From Jackrogersella multiformis (lineage: Eukaryota; Ascomycota; Sordariomycetes; Xylariales; Hypoxylaceae), in assembly GCA_902806575.1 (NCBI GenBank), contig CADCXD010000002.1, positions 3,162,001 through 3,226,000 of the forward strand: DNA of 64,000 nt, written 5' to 3'. Made by a program: the position numbers and the translations under genes. The notes beneath the pieces were generated by a model. The model was not told where the DNA came from. It saw nothing but the letters and a program-made list of their open reading frames with translations, and ran no database searches. Within the stretch, counting starts at the first letter, position 1. Each line of letters begins with the position of its first letter. Positions 12,167 to 23,019 of the stretch are shown in pieces.

Positions 12167-14562
12167 ATGAACGACACTCCGGCCGCCGGGACGGGCATTA
12201 GCCCAGATCTTAAGGACTCCAAGTCCGATCCGCAATATGTTCAATTCGAGTGTCTTCCTCCGGGAGGTCCATTGAACCGTTGGTCCCACATCATCACGAG
12301 GAAACATGACTATCCGGGCGCTCAGGTGTGTTCCGTACGAAGCCTCAAGAGGACATGTTCTCATACGTTCGAATAGGCTATGTTATACGGCGCTGGAGTG
12401 CCGAATGAAGAGATGATGAAGAATGCTCCCCACGTCGGTGTCGCGACTGTCTGGTGGGAAGGAAATCCTGTATGTTGTTTACCGTTCATTTTGATCTAGT
12501 CCGCTTTATATAAGACTATATTTCCTGCCTAGACGTTCTATAGAGCCAGAGGACTCGTAATAGGACAAGATCTGTAATTCTTTCATCATATCTCCCGCGC
12601 AACAATTGCTAACCCCTGGTTTGTAGTGCAAGTAAGTGGCACAAGCCTGCGAAAGGGTCGCGAGAGTTATCGACTCATGGCTCGTCTTTGACGCTAATGA
12701 TTGTTGCTTATAGCACACATCGTGAGTGAGCGCGTAAAGCATAGGAGGAACTAAAAATCCGAGGAAAACTAATCAAGGTAGTTCTTGACTTCGGAAAGAT
12801 CGTGAAGAGGGCGGTAGAGAAGCAGAAGATGTTGGCATGGCAATACAATGCTGTAGGCGTATCAGATGCCATCACTATGGGAGGCGAAGGTTTGGCCTAT
12901 GCCCTCCCTTTTCACGTTGACCGTGTTTCTAAGCGCTAGTGACTTAGGCATGAGATTCTCGCTTCAAACTCGCGACCTCATTGCCGATAGTATCGAGACG
13001 GTCACCTGTGCGCAGCGCCACGATGCTAACATTTCGATTCCCGGTTGCGATAAGAACATGCCGGGTGTCGTGATGGCTGCAGCACGCCATAACCGGCCTT
13101 TCATCATGATTGTAAGTCGACAGCGGCTGGGGAAAAGACTCCCGATTACCCCCCGTCCTTATCCTCGCGACTGTCGGGTCCCACAGCTTTGAAGTAATAG
13201 CCTGAACTCGTAACCCTTTCACGCTAGATGCGTACATCAACTTATTCTAATATTTAGTACGGTGGTACGATTCGGAAGGGGTATTCGAACCTCTTGGAAC
13301 GCGATGTGAACGTAAGTACCTGCTATGAAGCCTCAGGGGCTTTTACATATGATCGGCTTCACGCCAAGACGAACCCTGGGACCGAAGGTCGGACCCCGAG
13401 CGATGTAATGTCGGATATCGAACGCCATTCGTGCCCTGGGGCCGGAGCCTGCGGTGGCATGTATACGGCCAACACAATGGCTACAGCGATAGAGGCGATG
13501 GGCATGACGCTTCCCGGGTCGTCATCCTATCCCGCCCTGTCCCCCGAGAAGGCCCGCGAATGCGAACGCGCAGCTGAGGTCATCAAGGTAACTATGGAGA
13601 AAGATATTCGCCCGCGAGACTTGATGACGAGAGAATCGTTTGAAAATGCGCTGGTTGTCACTATGATACTTGGCGGCTCGACCAATGGCGTGTTGCATTT
13701 CTTGGCTATGGCAAACACAGCCGAGGTACCGCTAACTCTGGAGGACGTCGATAGGGTCAGCAACAAGACACCGTTCCTTGCGGACCTGGCGCCCAGTGGG
13801 AAGTATTTGATGGAGGATTTGTATAAGATTGGTGGCACGCCTTCGGTATTGAAAATGCTTATAGCGGCCGGTCTTATCAATGGCAGTATCCCAACAGTTA
13901 CAGGCCGCACGCTCGCGGAAAATGTAGCTGGCTGGCCTAGCCTTCCGCCTGATCAAAAGATCATCCGCCCCCTCTCAGATCCCATCAAGGAGACGGGCCA
14001 CATCCGGATTCTACGGGGCAATTTCGCACCAGAAGGCGCCGTAGCTAAGATCACCGGAAAGGAGGGGCTGAGCTTTACGGGAAAGGCTCGAGTCTTCGAT
14101 AAAGAACACGAGCTAGACCGTGCCCTTTCTCGTGGAGAGATCCCGCGGGACGAGAATTTGGTGCTCATAGTTCGTTATGAGGGCCCTCGAGGAGGCCCGG
14201 GGATGCCGGAACAGTTGAAGGCCTCGGCGGCAATAATGGGAGCCGGACTCAAGAACATCGCCCTTGTCACAGACGGGAGGTACAGTGGTGCGAGTCACGG
14301 TTTCATCGTTGGCCACGTCACTCCGGAAGCGGCTCGAGGCGGACCTATTGCTTTGGTCAAGGATGGAGACACGATAGTCATTGATGCTATCAAGAATCGG
14401 ATTGACATCGCTAATGTGAGCGATGAAGATTTGAAGGAGAGGAAGAAGGCGTGGAAAGCTCCCTCATTAAAGGTTAGGAGAGGTGTCCTAGCTAAGTACG
14501 CAAGACTAGTTGGGGATGCCAGCCACGGTGCCGTCACAGACCAGTGGGACTCGGAGAGCTAG
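12167..14562 (+). CDS. IlvD/Edd family dehydratase (dihydroxy-acid dehydratase-like)
   Basis: Iron-sulfur dehydratase of 613 aa. The family removes water from 2,3-dihydroxy acids (branched-chain amino-acid synthesis) or from sugar acids. Exons: 12167-12325, 12377-12469, 12627-12631 (5 nt), 12714-12721 (8 nt), 12782-12889, 12948-13111, 13258-14562; all phases close. The cluster cysteines are Cys85 (PCNTH), Cys158 (GCDKN) and Cys244 (ACGGMYTANTM). The active-site serine motif DGRYSGASHGF has Ser522. Cys85 is encoded entirely by the 5-nt microexon and the following H by the 8-nt one; each flanking intron has a CTAAC/CTAAT-like branch site. The N-terminus (MNDTPAAGTG) does not look like a mitochondrial presequence, so this may be a cytosolic paralogue rather than the mitochondrial ILV3 enzyme; the sugar-acid alternative remains open. 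The donor at 12890 (gtttgg) is non-consensus but is required by the conserved GGEGMRFSLQ. Confidence 0.88.
12627..12631 (+). other. 5-nt microexon of the dehydratase gene
   Basis: The exon is tgcaa, flanked by ttgtag acceptor and gtaagt donor. It supplies the Cys codon and two bases of the Asn codon of the iron-sulfur motif PCNTH. Introns on both sides (157 and 82 nt) are normal. Confidence 0.75.
12714..12721 (+). other. 8-nt microexon of the dehydratase gene
   Basis: The exon is cacacatc between a cttatag acceptor and a gtgagt donor. It completes Asn, gives Thr and His, and starts the Leu codon that continues at 12782, reproducing the conserved CN-x-HLLD stretch. Confidence 0.75.
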
Positions 14563-14634
14563 ATGTCCATTAACTCACGAAGCTTTGGTATGAGAGATAG
14601 CTTCTCGCTCAGACAGACTCGCAAAATGTTACGT

Positions 14635-14662
14635 TATATATATACCTAGGTAGGTATATATA
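14635..14662. repeat. Near-perfect palindrome around CCTAGGTA in the dehydratase 3' flank
   Basis: TATATATACC is followed by TAGGTAGG and TATATATA, so the RNA could fold into a hairpin about 80 nt after the stop codon. It may be part of the 3' UTR, but I see no evidence that it acts as a terminator. Confidence 0.5.
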
Positions 14663-14810
14663 GTAATTTATACAGAGACTTGCGTGTTCGATATGTGTAA
14701 TGAATGTCCATTAGGTATCCAACTCCTTATTTCAATAAATGCTTTCGCCTGTATCCTCACTGTTGCGCGGTGCTGCATACGTGATAGGCACACTGCCCTA
14801 GATAGGTAGC

Positions 14811-15281
14811 TCAATGTCTTTTCTTACCTGACTTAATCGAAGACCCGCTGTCGGACCGGATCAAGTCGGGCTTGACATAGACAGCGAAAGAATGCCAAGA
14901 CAGAGCAGGTAGCAGGAAGACGGCACCGAGCACAAGCGAAGTCAGAGTAAACCCGCTGTCATCCGGCTGAGAGATATGCCATAACAAGATGGCTTCGATG
15001 AAGACTTCCCCAGCGATGAGGGTTTGGAAGACGATCCGGCGCTTTTCCGCCACGGCTTTGGAGTTTGGGATACATAGGATAAGCGGAAGTGTGAGCGCAA
15101 GAACGAGGACGCCGTAGACTTGCCATAGTAAGGCAGAGCTTGGAGGTGCGCTCGGGAGACCACTCGCGGAATGGTCAATAGCGAATGAGAGGCACCATTC
15201 TGGATAGAGAACAAACGAGGTGGCCCCAAAAATGTTGAGAATAGCCTCGATGGCTAGGCCGAACTGAAAAATGGTCGCCAT
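14811..15281 (-). CDS. Small four-helix membrane protein, unknown function
   Basis: Single-exon gene of 156 aa. Hydrophobic segments at about residues 5-25, 49-70, 83-103 and 110-130 suggest four membrane helices, with a polar, basic C-terminal tail ending KSGKKRH. There is no signal peptide separate from helix 1 and no enzymatic motif. It is convergent with the dehydratase gene, with about 250 bp between the stop codons. I do not recognise the family beyond its resemblance to small fungal membrane proteins of unknown role. An integral membrane protein is well supported; anything more is guesswork. Confidence 0.7.
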   Translation of the reverse strand: MATIFQFGLAIEAILNIFGATSFVLYPEWCLSFAIDHSASGLPSAPPSSALLWQVYGVLVLALTLPLILCIPNSKAVAEKRRIVFQTLIAGEVFIEAILLWHISQPDDSGFTLTSLVLGAVFLLPALSWHSFAVYVKPDLIRSDSGSSIKSGKKRH

Positions 15282-15938
15282 AGTCTTATTCGAATCCGAA
15301 GCAGACCTTGAAGTCTACGGAGATGGAGGGATGATGGTAAGCTTGAATTAGCTAACGTCGATCATTTAAATATTCGCGATGAGAGGAACCAGGGGTTTAT
15401 AGATTCCCATCATAGAACAATAAATACTGTTGTTGGAACATAACTACACTCACTCTATGAAGACGGAAAGGTGATCAAGTCAGCAAGGTTCAGAATTGAG
15501 GAATGGAATTTATTAGATGACTGTCAGACTCGACTGTGGCAGCTACGGCCAGCTCTACTGTGGCACCTAGGTAGGTTGTGAAACCTGAGTTAAAGCTCGA
15601 TTCTATTCTAGCACATAAAAGGAGTGTACCTACTCCGGCTTATTTCTATGCACGCAGTAAAGGTACAACTCAGGTACTAAACTTAGATCGATACTAGTGT
15701 ACCTAGAGGTAGGAGATTTACAGGGATCCACTTTATAATCCCTGCTCGCAACAGCCACAGATCGCGGGGTCGCTGAGGGGCATCGAAAAAAAAAAGATTT
15801 ATTTTTATTTTATCTTTACTTTTGTGCTTCCAAATACCAAATTGCGACAAACCGACTAATCAGACTTATCCATTCTTAAGTTAAGCACCATCTACCAACT
15901 ATCCAATTCGAATCGCGATCTATACATAACTAGACGCG
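15282..15938. other. Divergent promoter region
   Basis: Separates the four-helix protein (minus) from the RRB1-type gene (plus). An A-rich run at 15785-15797 followed by T-rich DNA lies about 150 bp before the RRB1 start. Weak TAGGTA blocks at 15568 and 15700. Confidence 0.5.
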
Positions 15939-17435
15939 ATGTCTAAACGCACGGCGGAGGCCGCGGACGGTACCACCCCTCTAAAGGGAGGTGACCGTCC
16001 CGAACCGATGGATATAGACGACAACAAGGAAATGGGTGACTTCGAAGACGAGTTTGAGGATGAGTTCGAGAGCGAGGATGAGATACTCGAGGCCGGTGTC
16101 GACGGTAGACCCGATGCGGAACGCGAAGCAGAAGAACGAGCAGCCGGTGCTATGGACGTGGATAATGGGACATTCATCGTTGGGCGCAACAAGCTCGAGG
16201 CCGGCCAACATCTTGCTCCCGATTTAGGAACATACGAGATGCTTCACAATCTTAGTACCCCCTGGCCTTGCCTCTCCTTCGACATCATCCACGACGGACT
16301 TGGAGATAACCGAGAAAAGGCTTACCCCGCCACCATGTACACGGTTGCCGGCACACAGGCCGAGGGCAAGCGGGAGAAGGAGAATCAGTTAATGATAATG
16401 AAGTTCAGCAGCTTGAGTCGCATGCAGAAGGAGGATGAAGATTCCGAATCGGATGATGACGGCGACGATGAAGATGCTGACCCCATCCTCGAGTCCAAGT
16501 CCATCCCGTTAACCTCAACTACGAATCGAATCCGAAGTCACCAGATCCCATCCCAAGACCCTTCGAAACCACCCACCACCCTCACTGCTACGATGACAGA
16601 GTCCACCAACGTCTTCATACACGACGTTACTCCTCACCTAATGTCCTTTGACAACCCCGGGACCATCATCGCACCGCAACAAAATAAGCCGCTTTCTACC
16701 ATCCGAGCGCATAAGTCGGAGGGTTATGCCCTTGATTGGTCGCCTTTGGTACCAGGCGGCAAGCTTCTTACCGGTGATAACGATGGGCTGATATATGTGA
16801 CAACGCGAACAGATGGTGGAGGCTGGGTGACAGACACGAGAGCGTTCCAAGGTCACACCAACAGCGTGGAGGAGATCCAGTGGAGTCCGCAGGAAGCATC
16901 CGTATTTGCTTCCGCGTCTAGTGACGGCACAGTCCGAGTATGGGATGTGCGAAGTAAGAGCCGAAAGCCCGCCATTACGGTACAGGTCAGCTCTACCGAC
17001 GTCAACGTCATGTCGTGGTCGAGGCTGACGACGCATCTGCTCGCCACCGGTGCGGACGACGGAGTTTGGGGAGTATGGGACCTGCGACAGTGGAAGGGAG
17101 GCGCGCAGAAACCTAGCCCGATCGCGAGCTTCAACTATCACAAGGAGCAGATCACAAGCATCGAGTGGCACCCCACGGACGACAGCATGGTGGCCGTTGC
17201 TGCGGGTGACCACAAAGTAACCTTGTGGGATCTTTCCGTGGAGTTGGACGACGAGGAGAGCAAGGATACCGCAGGGGTCAAGGACATGCCGCCTCAGCTC
17301 CTCTTCGAGCACATTTCCGAGCACGCAAAGGAGGTGCATTGGCATCCTCAGATCCCCGGCACGCTAGTTGCCACTGGCCAGGAGTTTAGCCTATTCCGGC
17401 CTATACCTGTTGTTTACGGCATTCATGGGAAGTAG
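15939..17435 (+). CDS. RRB1: Ribosome assembly WD40 protein (RRB1/GRWD1 type)
   Basis: Intronless 498-aa protein. RRB1 (human GRWD1) is a nucleolar chaperone of ribosomal protein L3 (uL3) needed for 60S subunit assembly. The N-terminal 75 residues are strongly acidic (DFEDEFEDEFESEDEILEAG), then comes the conserved GTYEMLHNLSTPWPCLSFDI block typical of the CAF1C/RBAP48-like N-terminal helix region, a second acidic patch near 165-185, and five to six WD40 repeats from about residue 240 to 490 (for example VFASASSDGTVRVWDVRSK and LLATGADDGVWGVWDLRQW). Length matches the family. The first ATG in frame is used and is preceded by an A/C-rich leader. Confidence in the family is high; the gene symbol rests on architecture and motif resemblance. 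Confidence 0.93.
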   Translation: MSKRTAEAADGTTPLKGGDRPEPMDIDDNKEMGDFEDEFEDEFESEDEILEAGVDGRPDAEREAEERAAGAMDVDNGTFIVGRNKLEAGQHLAPDLGTYEMLHNLSTPWPCLSFDIIHDGLGDNREKAYPATMYTVAGTQAEGKREKENQLMIMKFSSLSRMQKEDEDSESDDDGDDEDADPILESKSIPLTSTTNRIRSHQIPSQDPSKPPTTLTATMTESTNVFIHDVTPHLMSFDNPGTIIAPQQNKPLSTIRAHKSEGYALDWSPLVPGGKLLTGDNDGLIYVTTRTDGGGWVTDTRAFQGHTNSVEEIQWSPQEASVFASASSDGTVRVWDVRSKSRKPAITVQVSSTDVNVMSWSRLTTHLLATGADDGVWGVWDLRQWKGGAQKPSPIASFNYHKEQITSIEWHPTDDSMVAVAAGDHKVTLWDLSVELDDEESKDTAGVKDMPPQLLFEHISEHAKEVHWHPQIPGTLVATGQEFSLFRPIPVVYGIHGK

Positions 17436-18352
17436 GACCTATACGCTCTGAATACAATTCCCTCTTTAGCATTTATGGAGTCAGTTGTCTTGAGAGGAGT
17501 TGAAAATTGTCTTCACCTCGGTACTAGGTACTACGTCGGATTTTTGAGTGCAATCACATCTGCCTGAGAATCTTCCAATCGGTTTCAATTATTAATAGAG
17601 ATAAAAGCCAAGATAGCTCTGACGCTGTTGAATGCTCGGAATCTTGAGGGCAGAGTTGACGGAAGCTACCTGGCGTTAGGTCTCTTCTGCACCAAGGACA
17701 CAACTTGGTATAGGAGTTGGTAAAAAGGTTCTCAAAAGACATGCCCAGAACATAAATTCTGGTAATGTCAACTACATCATATTATATCATCCTCACTTAC
17801 GAAATAGAACGAAATTACTTCAGGATTAAATTATTGAATTGTCGTATTAATTGTGTTGGCGAAGAAGGAGGAAGTTCTTCACCTACAGTAAACCACCTAG
17901 GCACGTTTTGATATATTATCTTATAACCTAAATCACCACGTACCACTTTTCTGTATAATACTTGAAGGTATCTAAGATTACCTAGGTAATTACAATATTT
18001 ATATGATATCATAGAATTCTCATGAGACATCTTGGATACCTACCGGTAGGTACCGAATGTTAAATACACTAGTAGAATTGAGATCCTTAATACCTTTTTC
18101 GAATTGTAATGTAAGCCGTTATCCAAGCTATTATAACATTTTGCCATAAAAAAAACTCGGAGTCGAAGCATGCAATAAATGGTGAAAGAAAACTGCAGCT
18201 AACTACCTAGGTAAGCCCCTCCATTTCTAGGTACATTTGTATTCTTACTGACACGCGAATATAAATCAAGTACATAGGTAGACAGACACCTGTTAAACAA
18301 CAAGAAAAAAGGTAATAGACCCCTCAAATTTGAAAAAAATGACAAAAGTTAA
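17436..18352. other. Intergenic, AT-rich
   Basis: No supported coding sequence. Holds the RRB1 3' flank and AT-rich DNA with a few TAGGTA motifs (17981, 18042, 18208). Confidence 0.6.
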
Positions 18353-18424
18353 TGACCCCAACCCGATTTGAACGGATAACCTTTCGATCTGGAGTCGAAC
18401 GCGCTACCGTTGCGCCATGAGGCC
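18353..18424 (-). tRNA. tRNA-Trp (anticodon CCA)
   Basis: A 72-nt cloverleaf on the minus strand without intron. Acceptor stem GGCCTCA pairs with TGGGGTC (two G:U pairs), D-arm GCGC/GCGC with loop AACGGTA, anticodon stem TTCGA/TCGAA with loop CTCCAGA (anticodon CCA), T-arm ATCCG/CGGGT around TTCAAAT, discriminator A. All four stems form, so it should be functional. Confidence 0.92.
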
Positions 18425-18860
18425 ATTTATATGAATAACTGCTATTGGATCAGTCATGCATTTGGGTCTGTTATGCAGGCTTATATATTACATACTTTCC
18501 ACTAGGCAGTAGCGTGGGGAATCCTAGACCGAGAGAATTCTAGAAGGAATCGTTAGCGTCCAGCGGTGGGGAAATGCCAACATTCTCCACCGAACAAACA
18601 AAATTCATCGATTTGAAAAGTTCCGTAGCGTCAAATCTTCGAATTAAAATTATTTAATGTACAACCCTAAGCCCTCAAGTTTCTTTTCAATTCTGATAAT
18701 TTAATAAAGTAAACCAATCTGTTACTTTTACTGTCACTTCCAAGGTTATGAATACGTTCATAGCTGCTCTTTAAGAGATTTTAGCTATAATACCTAAATA
18801 TATATATATATGTGCAGCACTTAAATTCTTAGCAACCCATCAATTCTCACGTAAGAAAAC
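18425..18860. other. Intergenic, upstream of the permease
   Basis: AT-rich non-coding DNA between the tRNA (minus) and the proposed first exon of the amino-acid permease; a TATATATATATATG tract lies at about 18799-18812. Confidence 0.55.
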
Positions 18861-20912
18861 ATGTCGAATCAGGAAAATGTAGAACTCGGTAAGAACAAAC
18901 ACCACCTGGCTTCCTAATTAAGCAGGTCATTCCCTTCGGGTTAGCCTATGCTGATTTGCCTTAAACATCATCCTCACGTGAAATGACGTGCTTCGTTGGG
19001 TATATGCAAATCCCTTTTATATCTAATACTACCTGTTCGCAGTGTGCATGTGCGTGTGCGTGTCCATGATCACTACTACACTAGGTAATGCGACGAGCCA
19101 TCCGTGGATATCGTTGGTTGGGGGAAGAGGCTAACTAACTAACTACCTAGGTAACTAATAGTATAACTTATATAACTTACTACCTGCACTAGGTAATCAA
19201 CTAACATTAGCTCCCGCTAATCCAAACGGGTATAGACGAGCGAGCTTCGAGATGGATGTCGACGCCGAAAAGAACGTCGGCGCTCCCGCCTTCCACAGCG
19301 CCGAGCACGCGCCCGTGGTGGAGGATAGGCTGAGGCGGTCGCTGTCGCCGCGGCAGGTCCAGATGATAGCTATCGGGGGGACTATCGGGACCGGGCTGTT
19401 TTTAGGCACCGGGAAAGCTCTGGCGACCGGCGGCCCTGCTTCGCTGCTGCTATGCTACGCCATCGTGGGTGCGATCGTGTTTGTTACGATGTTGTGTCTG
19501 GGCGAGATGGCTGCGTTTGTCCCAGGTGAGAGGCCGAGAACGTTCTTATTGCACTTCAGCTTAGACATATACCTACCGAGGTACATACTACATACTGCAT
19601 ACTGACTACGGGTGAAGTGGCCGGCTCCTTTTGTACCTTCTCGGCGCGCTACGTCGACGATGCATGGGGCTTCGCGCTGACGTGGAACTATTGGTTCAAC
19701 GATGCGGTGTCTACGGCCGCTGATCTAGTTGCCCTGCAGTTGATCCTCCAGTACTGGACCGATAGTTTCCCGTGGTATGCCCTCGGGCTCATTGTTTGGT
19801 TCCTGCTCGTCCTGGCCAATATCATCAACGTACGAGCCTACGGCGAAGTCGAGTACTGGTTGTGCCTGCTCAAGGTTATCACCATCGTCATTTTCATAAT
19901 CCTGAGCATTGTGGTAAATGCCGGTGGTAACACGGCACACGAATATATCGGCGCACGAAATTGGTACCTCCCCGGTGCGCCCTTCGTAGGCGGCATCGGC
20001 GGATTTGCCAGCGTCTTCGTGACGGCGTCTTTCGCGTATGGGGGTACCGAGTCCATCGCAATCACGGCAGGCGAGACGAAAGATCCGGCGCGTCAGTTAC
20101 CTCGAGTCGTCAAGAACGTGTTCTGGCGGATTTTGTTCTTCTACATCCTCTCTTCCCTGATGATCGGCCTCAACGTGCCCTACAACTACCCGAACCTGAA
20201 CTCCAAGGAAACGCGCACCTCTCCCTTTACCATTGCTTTCCAGATGGCCGGGTCTAGGGTAGCGGGGTCCTTTATGAACGCTGTCATCCTGACTAGCATC
20301 ATCTCCGCAGGAAATCATGCATTATTCGCGGGTTCGCGGCTGCTCTTCACTTTGTCTATTAATGGCCACGCACCCAAGGTATTCGGGCGCTTGACACGCT
20401 TCCAAGTGCCGTGGGTATCCGTCCTCTTTACCTCTTTCATCTCAGGCCTGCTATTCGGCGCCTCTTTTATCGGAGCCGGCCAGCTGTGGACGTGGCTGCA
20501 GAATCTTGTCGGGGTGTCTAATCAGCTATCCTGGATCAGCATCGGCATCGCGTCGCTACGTTTCCGCGCGGGCTTGAAGGCCCAGGGAAAGGAGCATCTC
20601 CTGCCATTTAAGAACTGGACTTATCCAGCGGGGCCAATCATCGCCATCTTGCTCAACATCTTCATCGTTCTCGTCCAGGGGTGGAGCTGTTTCAGTCCGA
20701 AGTTTAGTGCTGTCGACTTCATTAGTTACTATATCGAGTTGCCTCTGTTTGCGTTGATGTTCGTTGTCTGGAAGTTGGTTAAGAGGACGAAGTTTAAGAG
20801 GGCGAGCGAGATGGATCTTGTTACTGATGTATATACGAAGGACGACATTGAGCCAGACGAGCAAGGATGGACTGGAAGGATGAAAAGGCTTGGAGGTTGG
20901 TTATGTTTCTAA
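18861..20912 (+). CDS. Amino-acid permease (AAT/YAT family)
   Basis: Plasma-membrane amino-acid/proton symporter of the APC superfamily. Preferred model: exons 18861-18888, 19211-19525, 19618-20912, 545 aa. The tiny first exon (MSNQENVEL plus one base) joins in phase 1 to an open stretch reading APANPNGYRRASFEM before the ATG at 19252; its 322-nt intron is long for this window, with ctaacattag at its 3' end. The conservative model starts at 19252 (522 aa). Family signatures: MIAIGGTIGTGLFLGTGKAL in helix 1, GEMAAFVPVAGSFCTF spanning the 19526-19617 intron, WNYWFNDAVSTAADLVALQL, and GGTESIAITAGETKDPAR. About twelve membrane helices follow from the hydrophobic profile. No regulatory site can be assigned, and the specificity is unknown. 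Family call is firm; the first exon is probable rather than proven. Confidence 0.88.
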
Positions 20913-21403
20913 CCTAATTTAGTTTTCATTTTATATAATTCTCAATATGCCTTCTTATATCCGTATTAGGCTATATATGTAAGTGGCTGTAACTAGAGTT
21001 CTCGATGAAATGGCACCATGTAGGTTGGTTCCCTAGCATTCCGTACGAAGGAATTCATTGTGTACCTGGGTAAATAATCCACCGATCGTCGTAAATCAGC
21101 TCAACTCCTCTTATAAAAGAATAAATAAAAAACTACACACATACTTAATTAGAGGTCTTACAAGTGACGATATTGGTAACTCGGTAACGTACACTAGGTA
21201 CCTGACGTATCCACTCTAGGCAGGGACCCGAAGTAGTGGAACTGCGGAGCCGAAGGGGTACCGAATAGAGCGGCCGAGACCGGGACAGGAATCTAAAAAT
21301 AATAAAAATAAAAACGGTCGCTAATTTGAATACGCTAAATTGTACCAAGAAAAAAAGCTAATTCATTTTCTCTTGCCGATATTCTACTTTACTAGCAAAT
21401 ACC
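20913..21403. other. Intergenic region
   Basis: 3' flank of the permease and promoter of the DMT transporter. AT-rich, no supported ORF. Confidence 0.6.
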
Positions 21404-23019
21404 ATGTCATACGGATCTATAACCGAGCGAGAAGACTCCGTAAGGGGACCCGATGCCTGCCTTCGACCTTCACAGGTTGGAGGTGATGATGTTCAAAGCG
21501 AAAGCGCCACTCCGCCTGTCCGTGAAGAAGTAGACGACTATATAAGCCAAAGTAACGAAGAACGCCGAACGGTTTATAATAGGTTAAAAATATTCTATGA
21601 AAGGAATATTGGTCTATTCTTCGTATTCCTTGCTCAGGTGTTTGGATCTCTCGTACGTAGAGCAGCCCTGGCCGAATGTGACCGTTTATTAGGAAAACTT
21701 TATATATCTAATTACCTACTTACTAGATGACTATGGCTACCCGGTTGCTCGAGACCGGCTTTGAAAAGAAGTTCCATGCTCTGCAGATTATCTTCGTGCG
21801 TATGCTAGCAACTGCCGTGTTAGGTTCGTTGTATATGTGGTATAAGAAGGTTCCCGACTTCCCGCTCGGGCCTCGAGAAATCAGGGGACTCTTAGAGCTG
21901 CGAGGACTTGCTGGATTCATGGGGCTTTTCTGTTCGTATTGTGAGTTACGCTTGTTCATAAGACTTCCTGAGGCTGCCTTGTGTATTCCGGTTTCCCAGG
22001 GGTATAACTGAAGCTCATAGTTTCTACAAGATTCGCTCTCATACCTGAATATCGCCGATGCAACTGTCATCTCCTTCCTCGTCCCAACAATGACAGCTTT
22101 CATATGCTTCATAGTTCTGAGGGTAAGTACAAAAACCAGCTAAACCAAATTTTCAACGCATTATATTCCTACTAACCCATCTATCTATGTTAGGAGCCGT
22201 TTACAGTGAGAGAAGCCATAGCAGGCCTCATCGCGTTCGCTGGAGTGCTCTTCATCGCCAGACCGACGTTTCTTTTCCCGTGGCATGAAGAACAACAGCC
22301 GGAGAATAATGGCACCAAACTATCCATGACGGAGCAGCTTCAAGGCATAGTGCCCGAGGTACCCGCAACGCCAGCTCAACGCTCAACCGCTGTTATCTTG
22401 GCAGTCATTGGGACGTTCGGCGCTGCTGCTGCTTATTCCACCATCAGAGTTATTGGGAAACGGGCGCACTCACTCATAAGCGTCAATTACTTCGCCACCA
22501 CTGCGACAGTCGTCTCGTTAATCATCATTAACTCCGTTCCAGACCTCCATTTTGAGATCCCTGAGAATGCTGCTCAATGGTACGATGTGATTTTCGTGCC
22601 TTGTTTTGCCTATTTCTAATGTCCTCGTAGGTCTTTGCTGGTAGCGATAGGTATCGCGGGTTTCTTACTACAATTCCTTCTTACCGAGGGACTCCAAAGG
22701 GAGAAGGCAGGGAGAGCCACCAATCTCATAGTAAGTCGCCGCCACGTACATGTACATTTATTTAACTCTACGCTGTTCTTGGCGAGCTAATGAAAAGATC
22801 TAGTACACGCAAATGGTCTTCGCGTTGATACTCGAGCGGGTGGTCTGGGGGACAACGCCTCCGGTCGAAAGTCTCTTTGGCAGCACCTTGATCATCGGAT
22901 CTGCAATTTGGGTGAGCTTACAAAAGAACAAGTCGCCAACTAAGCAGAATGATGTAGTCGTCGATGAAGAGCAAAGCCTTTTGGGGGCCAATGCTCCCAC
23001 GGAGGTACGCGAGGATTGA
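21404..23019 (+). CDS. EamA/DMT-type membrane transporter
   Basis: Drug/metabolite transporter superfamily protein of 418 aa with about ten membrane helices and two EamA repeats. Exons: 21404-21652, 21727-21940, 22031-22122, 22194-22579, 22631-22730, 22804-23019; all phases close. Support for the junctions comes from family motifs: VFGSL followed by MTMATRLLE, the join giving FCSYYSLSYLNIADATVISF, then EPFTVREAIAGLIAFAGVLF, and REKAGRATNLIYTQMVFALI near the end of repeat 2. The first 60 residues are polar and cytosolic. Fungal relatives are mostly annotated only as solute carriers or drug transporters, and substrate cannot be predicted. The donor at 22580 follows CAATG and gives a 51-nt intron, among the shortest in the window. 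Confidence 0.88.
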
